In this document: piece by piece, positions 6,523 through 10,237 of the stretch
Numbering within the stretch: the stretch's first letter is position 1
Layout: each line of letters starts with the position of its first letter
Source of the DNA: UBA9926 sp964524295
GTDB lineage: Bacteria; Pseudomonadota; Gammaproteobacteria; Pseudomonadales; Azotimanducaceae
Direction: 5' to 3'
DNA length: 10,237 bases
Assembly: GCA_964524295.1 (NCBI GenBank)
Contig: CAZGCW010000137.1
Location: forward strand, 1 to 10,237
The notes under the pieces: generated by a model
The model's input: the letters and a program-made list of their open reading frames with translations, nothing else
Told to the model about the DNA's origin: nothing
The model's database searches: none
Program-made: the position numbers and the translations under genes

Positions 6523-8130
6523 TTACATTCGGAAGATGCCGAAGCGAGAGTCCTCAATGGGTTTATTCAGGGCTGCGGACAGGGACAACCCCAATACCAT
6601 TCTGGTATCCTGCGGATCGATAATGCCATCGTCCCATAGTCTCGCCGAAGCATAGTACGGGTGCCCCTGAGCTTCATAGGTATCCAGAACCGGTTGCTTG
6701 AATTGAGCTTCCTCTGCTGCGGCCCAGGAACCGCCCTTCGCTTCAATCTGGTCTCGTTTTAGCTGGGCCAGTACACCCGCTGCCTGCTCGCCGCCCATGA
6801 CGGAGATTCGAGCATTCGGCCACATAAATAACAGTCGGGGGTCGTAGGATCGACCACACATGCCATAGTTTCCAGCGCCAAAGGAACCGCCGATGAGGAT
6901 GGTCAGTTTGGGAACCTTGGCACAGGCGACTGCGGTGACCATTTTAGCGCCATGCTTGGCAATGCCGCCGGCTTCATATTGCTGACCTACCATGAAGCCG
7001 GTGATGTTTTGCAGGAAGATCAGGGGAATTTTGCGCTGTGCACAAAGTTCTATGAAGTGAGCACCCTTCACAGCAGATTCGCTGAACAGGATACCGTTAT
7101 TAGCCACAATGCCAACAGGGTAACCATAGATCCGGGCAAACCCGGTTACCAGTGTGGTCCCGAACAAGGCTTTGAACTCTGAGAATTCTGAACCATCCAC
7201 AATACGGGCTATGACTTCACGGCAATCGTAAGGTTTTCTCGTGTCAGCAGGAATAATACCGTAGATTTCTTCACCAGGATAAAGGGGCTCAAGTGGTTCC
7301 TTAATGTCCAGGGAGATACTTTTCTTTCGATTCAGACGCTGGACCGCTTGCCTGACCAATTGAAGTGCGTGATGGTCATTCTCAGCATAGTGGTCGGTCA
7401 CCCCGGAAGTACGAGAGTGTAAATCAGCCCCACCGAGATCTTCTGCACTGACAATTTCACCGGTAGCGGCTTTGACTAGGGGTGGGCCGCCGAGGAAGAT
7501 GGTGCCCTGGTTTTTAACGATGATCGCCTCGTCTGCCATGGCCGGCACATAAGCACCGCCAGCCGTACAGGAGCCCATAACACAGGCAATCTGCGGGATG
7601 TTTTTTGCCGACATATTGGCCTGATTGAAGAATATACGGCCAAAGTGTTCTTTGTCCGGAAAAATGCCATCTTGAAGGGGCAGGTTGGCTCCGCCAGAAT
7701 CCACCAGGTAAATACAAGGCAAATGATTTTCTTCAGCGATGGCTTGTGCTCTAAGGTGTTTTTTGACCGTGATAGGATAATAGGTGCCCCCTTTGACGGT
7801 GGCATCGTTAGCGACAATTATGCATTCCTGACCGTGTATTCGACCGATGCCCGTAATGATTCCTGCTCCGGGGATGGATTCATCATATACCTCATGAGCT
7901 GCCAGTTGGGACAGTTCAAGGAAAGTTGAGCCTGCATCGACCAGGTTCTCGACTCTTTCCCTGGGGAGTAGCTTCCCCCTGGCAACATGTCGGGCCTGAT
8001 AAGCCTCCCCACCGCCAAGTTTGATGTCTGATACCTTGCTGCGCAGGTCAGCAACCTGTTGGTGCATGGCTTCAGCATTACTGCTAAATTCACGGCTGCT
8101 AATATCGATATTGGATTTAATGGTCGTCAT
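6523..8130 (-). CDS. liuB: Methylcrotonyl-CoA carboxylase carboxyltransferase (beta) subunit
   Basis: This 535-residue subunit transfers the carboxyl group from LiuD biotin to 3-methylcrotonyl-CoA. It has the two crotonase-like carboxyltransferase halves. The N half includes LVDSGGANLPLQDGIFPD (142-159) and IACVMGSCTAGGAYVPAM (181-198), diagnostic for methylcrotonyl-CoA carboxylase rather than propionyl-CoA carboxylase. The C half includes FLQNITGFMVGQQYEAGGIAKHGAKMV (372-398), GGSFGAGNYGMCGRSYDPR (414-432) and MWPNARISVMGGEQAAGVL (436-454). The length matches the family. The start at 8130 is preceded by AGAGGTG about 5 nt upstream, a strong ribosome site. It lies 27 nt after the liuA stop and 12 nt before liuD in the same transcript. 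Sequence identity to the family is evident by eye, so confidence is high. Confidence 0.96.
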   Translation of the reverse strand: MTTIKSNIDISSREFSSNAEAMHQQVADLRSKVSDIKLGGGEAYQARHVARGKLLPRERVENLVDAGSTFLELSQLAAHEVYDESIPGAGIITGIGRIHGQECIIVANDATVKGGTYYPITVKKHLRAQAIAEENHLPCIYLVDSGGANLPLQDGIFPDKEHFGRIFFNQANMSAKNIPQIACVMGSCTAGGAYVPAMADEAIIVKNQGTIFLGGPPLVKAATGEIVSAEDLGGADLHSRTSGVTDHYAENDHHALQLVRQAVQRLNRKKSISLDIKEPLEPLYPGEEIYGIIPADTRKPYDCREVIARIVDGSEFSEFKALFGTTLVTGFARIYGYPVGIVANNGILFSESAVKGAHFIELCAQRKIPLIFLQNITGFMVGQQYEAGGIAKHGAKMVTAVACAKVPKLTILIGGSFGAGNYGMCGRSYDPRLLFMWPNARISVMGGEQAAGVLAQLKRDQIEAKGGSWAAAEEAQFKQPVLDTYEAQGHPYYASARLWDDGIIDPQDTRMVLGLSLSAALNKPIEDSRFGIFRM

Positions 8131-8157
8131 GGCCCACCTCTGAGTTGAAGGGATTGG

Positions 8158-9327
8158 CTAAGCGGATTCATGGAATAATTCCCTGCCAACGAGCATACGT
8201 CGGATTTCCGAGGTGCCGGCACCAATTTCGTACAGTTTGGCATCTCGTAGTAACCGGCCGGTTGGGTAGTCATTGGTGTAGCCATTTCCACCGAGAGCCT
8301 GGATTGCCTGTAGGGCCATTTGAGTGGCTTTCTCTGCTGTGTGCAGAATTAGTCCTGCTGCATCCTTGCGGGTTGCCTCTCCTCGGTCACAGGCCTGACA
8401 TACCGCATAGCCGTAGGCTCGGGATGCGGCGAGTTCCGTATACATATCAGCCAGTTTGCCTTGCATTAGCTGAAATTCGCCGATACTTTTACCGAACTGT
8501 TTGCGTTCATGGACATAGGGTATGACCGCGTCCATACAGGCTTGCATGATGCCAATAGGTCCGCCTGACAGTACGGTCCGCTCGTAGTCCAGGCCACTCA
8601 TCAGCACTCCGACGCCTTTGCCTTTAGATCCCAGGATATTGGTCGCCGGCACCGGACAATCCTGGAAAACCAGTTCGCAGGTGTTGGAGCCGCGCATGCC
8701 GAGTTTGTCGAGTTTGGGATGACGGGAAAAACCAGGTAATTCGCGTTCGACAATGAATGCAGTAATGCCTTTAGAGCCAGCCCCTGGGTCGGTCTTGGCG
8801 TAAATTACATAGGTGTTGGCATCTGGGCCGTTGGTGATCCACATTTTATTGCCATTGAGGATGTAGTGGTCGCCATCTTGCTCGGCTTTGAGGCTGAGGC
8901 TGACCACATCGGACCCGGCTTGGGGCTCTGACATGGCCAGAGCGCCGACATGCTCTCCTGAGCACAGCTTCGGTAGGAATTGTTGCTTTTGCTGCTCTGT
9001 CCCATTACGCCTGATCTGGTTGACACACAGATTCGAGTGCGCGGCATAAGAGAGGCCCACAGCCGCTGAAGCTCGGCTGATTTCTTCCATGGCTACTATA
9101 TGGGCGAGATAACCAAATCCAGAGCCACCATAGCGTTCCTCGACGGTGATGCCAAGGAGGCCCAGGTTCCCCAGTTTTTGCCATAGATCAGCGGGGAAGT
9201 TGTTATCGATGTCTATTTGTTGGGCTCTCGGTGCGATTTCCTCACAAGCGAATTGATAGACGGTGTCCCGTAGCAGGTCTATGTCCTCGCCCAGATTGTA
9301 ATTAAGGGTTGGATAAGCAGTATTCAT
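8158..9327 (-). CDS. liuA: Isovaleryl-CoA dehydrogenase
   Basis: This 389-residue FAD flavoenzyme of the acyl-CoA dehydrogenase family oxidises isovaleryl-CoA to 3-methylcrotonyl-CoA, passing electrons to electron-transfer flavoprotein. The N-terminal helical domain includes GGSGFGYLAHIVAMEEISRASAAVGLSYAAHSNLCVNQI (67-105), typical of isovaleryl-CoA dehydrogenases. The middle beta domain has AMSEPQAGSDVVS (131-143) and KMWITNG (161-167). In the C-terminal domain SGLDYERTVLSGGP (244-257) carries E249, the position of the catalytic base in isovaleryl-CoA dehydrogenase (in medium- and short-chain enzymes the base sits elsewhere). The FAD signature LGGNGYTNDYPTGRLLRDAKLYEIGAGTSEI (345-375) is intact. 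The ATG overlaps the liuR stop by 4 nt (ATGA), and AGGAAAAGG precedes it. The genes around it support the leucine pathway. Confidence 0.95.
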   Translation of the reverse strand: MNTAYPTLNYNLGEDIDLLRDTVYQFACEEIAPRAQQIDIDNNFPADLWQKLGNLGLLGITVEERYGGSGFGYLAHIVAMEEISRASAAVGLSYAAHSNLCVNQIRRNGTEQQKQQFLPKLCSGEHVGALAMSEPQAGSDVVSLSLKAEQDGDHYILNGNKMWITNGPDANTYVIYAKTDPGAGSKGITAFIVERELPGFSRHPKLDKLGMRGSNTCELVFQDCPVPATNILGSKGKGVGVLMSGLDYERTVLSGGPIGIMQACMDAVIPYVHERKQFGKSIGEFQLMQGKLADMYTELAASRAYGYAVCQACDRGEATRKDAAGLILHTAEKATQMALQAIQALGGNGYTNDYPTGRLLRDAKLYEIGAGTSEIRRMLVGRELFHESA

Positions 9328-9761
9328 AACCTTTTCCTGGTCTGTTTTGGCGGTTGTTCCGAGTTGCTCGTCAGTGCCTTTATGGCAGTTGAATAGTTTT
9401 TCTCCCAGGTATTAAGCTCCTTTAGCATACTTCTGAGGTCATGCTGCTGCTGCTTAAGCCGGGCTATCTTCAACCGGACGGTTTCGATCACTTTTTCTAA
9501 TTGTTCGATGTTATTACTGGTCGGGTCGTACATATTGATAATGTCGCAACTTTCTTCCAGTGAAAAGCCCAGGCGTTTACCCCGTAAGATCAGTTCAAGA
9601 CGAACCCGGTCGCTGCTACTGTAGATGCGCACCTGGCCATTTCTGGTGGGTTTGAGTAAGTCTTTTTCTTCATAGAAACGCAGCGTTCTCGGTGTGATCC
9701 GGAACTCATTGGATAACTCGGAAATCGAGTAGGTGGCGCCCTGCTTCTGAGATTGCATCAT
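9324..9761 (-). CDS. liuR: MerR-family regulator of leucine/isovalerate catabolism
   Basis: This 145-residue regulator has an N-terminal MerR winged helix: helix-turn-helix YSISELSNEFRITPRTLRFYEEKDLL (11-36), the wing NGQVRIY (41-47), then RVRLELILRGKRLGFSLEESCDIINMYD (52-79). A dimerising coiled coil follows (about 84-120). It lacks the cysteine metal-binding loop of metal-sensing MerR proteins, as expected for LiuR, which is thought to sense a pathway CoA intermediate. The frame opens at 9857, but that start would translate the operator palindrome into a meaningless N-V-N-V-N-V run. Translation more likely begins at 9761 (or the adjacent ATG at 9758), although the ribosome site there is weak. 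As the first gene of the operon, overlapping liuA by 4 nt, it is very likely autoregulated. The gene name rests on the family and context together. Confidence 0.9.
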   Translation of the reverse strand: MMQSQKQGATYSISELSNEFRITPRTLRFYEEKDLLKPTRNGQVRIYSSSDRVRLELILRGKRLGFSLEESCDIINMYDPTSNNIEQLEKVIETVRLKIARLKQQQHDLRSMLKELNTWEKNYSTAIKALTSNSEQPPKQTRKRL

Positions 9762-9813
9762 TTTATGGCTGACTCTATAACGTCTTGCGCTGCTTGTTAG
9801 ATTTGTATGCTTC

Positions 9814-9842
9814 TTTACGTTTACGTTAACGTTAACGTAAAC
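9814..9842 (-). promoter_or_regulatory. Probable LiuR operator and liu promoter region
   Basis: Positions 9819-9842 are a perfect 24-bp palindrome with half-site GTTTACGTTAAC. On the plus strand the stretch reads as tandem hexamers TTTACG, TTTACG, TTAACG, TTAACG and a final TAAAC, so an extra TTTACG half-site (9814-9819) hangs on the liuR-proximal side. It ends about 50 bp before the liuR start. MerR-type regulators bind dyads lying between or over the promoter elements. The best -10 candidate on the minus strand is TACAAA (9802-9807), 16 nt after a TTAACG that could serve as -35; this promoter is weakly supported. The dyad itself is certain, and its assignment to LiuR is inference from position. 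Confidence 0.75.
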
Positions 9843-10171
9843 TATGTTCAGATTCAATATAGACTTCGGTCCTTACTGAGCTACTCCCGGTTACCGTGTC
9901 ATTCAATCCGGTGAGAAAAGCAGGCTGATGAGGTGAAGGGCTAAATGAGGCTTTTAATCCAGTCGGGTCATTGGGATTGCGGGTAANNNNNNNNNNGATT
10001 CTAGAATGAGTTAACGGTACAAGACACATTCGTATTTGTGACAAGGTTTTTCATTGCTGAATAAGCAACAACGTGATTATTAAAAACCGATTGTATGAAC
10101 TTTCAGGGACTGTTTATCTTGCGTACAGGTTCTCGTGCGAAGCAGCATGTATAGGTTACTTTTACCCGCAA
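9843..10171. other. Upstream region of the liu operon with no recognisable gene
   Basis: No gene is supported here. The stretch is interrupted by the assembly gap at 9987-9996, so any reading frame crossing it is meaningless. Before the gap, TTGAAT on the minus strand (about 9852-9857) is a possible -35 element. After the gap there is a TTGCT/AGCAA hairpin with a 5-nt loop (10054-10068) without a T-run. Confidence 0.5.
9987..9996. other. Assembly gap of ten N
   Basis: Ten consecutive undetermined bases mark a scaffold join. The round number suggests a placeholder, so the true distance, and even adjacency, of the sequence on either side is uncertain. Confidence 0.97.
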
Positions 10172-10237
10172 TTAGATGCTTGGAATACGCGCGCTGATAT
10201 AAGCTTCTATTTGCTCAGCAGTGGTGCGCTCAGCATC
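10172..10237 (-). CDS. Possible C-terminal end of an unidentified minus-strand gene
   Basis: The minus-strand frame is open from the right edge for 21 codons, ending in TAA at 10172-10174. The residues DAERTTAEQIEAYI and then SARIPSI form a plausible amphipathic C-terminal helix rich in E, A, R and I. No family can be recognised from so little. The plus-strand frame over the same bases is also open but reads much less like protein. It is separated from the liu operon by the N-gap, so it need not be part of the same locus. Confidence 0.35.
   Translation of the reverse strand, partial: DAERTTAEQIEAYISARIPSI

Noticed and set aside
9925..9960. CTGATGAG stretch resembling a hammerhead ribozyme core or a C-box
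   Set aside because: The required GAAA partner strand and flanking stems are not present.
9947..9986. A short ATG frame of 13 codons preceded by GGTGAAGGG
   Set aside because: It is too short, and its end abuts the assembly gap; there is nothing to support translation.
9832..10044. A minus-strand frame of 70 codons
   Set aside because: It crosses the ten-N gap, so its reading frame is not real evidence, and it overlaps the liuR operator.

Overview
The window looks like a chromosomal segment of a Gammaproteobacterium, probably an aerobic heterotroph. The main support is a leucine/isovalerate degradation (liu) operon headed by a LiuR-type MerR regulator, plus the overall protein character. 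GC content appears close to 50%. A run of ten N at 9987-9996 shows that this is a draft assembly, so linkage across that point is not certain.

Layout. At the left edge is the 3' end of an M28-family zinc peptidase gene on the + strand (2-448). It converges on a long series of minus-strand genes, and a small hairpin plus T-run at 458-479 probably terminates the minus-strand transcript. From right to left, the minus strand carries: the liu operon (9761-4507), with liuR, liuA (isovaleryl-CoA dehydrogenase), liuB (methylcrotonyl-CoA carboxylase carboxyltransferase subunit) and liuD (biotin-containing subunit); a non-coding stretch of about 380 bp; a translationally coupled pair of exported proteins (a DUF6152-type small protein and a 350-residue two-domain beta-rich protein, 4124-2686); about 430 bp of non-coding DNA; and a D-aminoacylase-like amidohydrolase (2253-520). 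At the right edge, beyond the N-gap, 21 codons of what may be the C-terminus of another minus-strand gene are visible.

How the genes work together. LiuA oxidises isovaleryl-CoA to 3-methylcrotonyl-CoA, and LiuB with LiuD carboxylates that to 3-methylglutaconyl-CoA. liuR is the first gene of the same transcript and overlaps liuA by 4 nt. A 24-bp perfect palindrome built of TTWACG hexamers lies just upstream of liuR and is the obvious operator, implying autoregulation. The usual liuC (methylglutaconyl-CoA hydratase) is absent between liuB and liuD, and no liuE (HMG-CoA lyase) follows, so those steps must be encoded elsewhere. The DUF6152 pair and the amidohydrolase have no demonstrated link to leucine degradation.

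Most of the window is ordinary metabolism. The points most worth a second look are the operator architecture, the reduced liu operon, the His-His mature N-terminus predicted for the DUF6152 protein, and the apparent loss of two canonical zinc ligands in the amidohydrolase.
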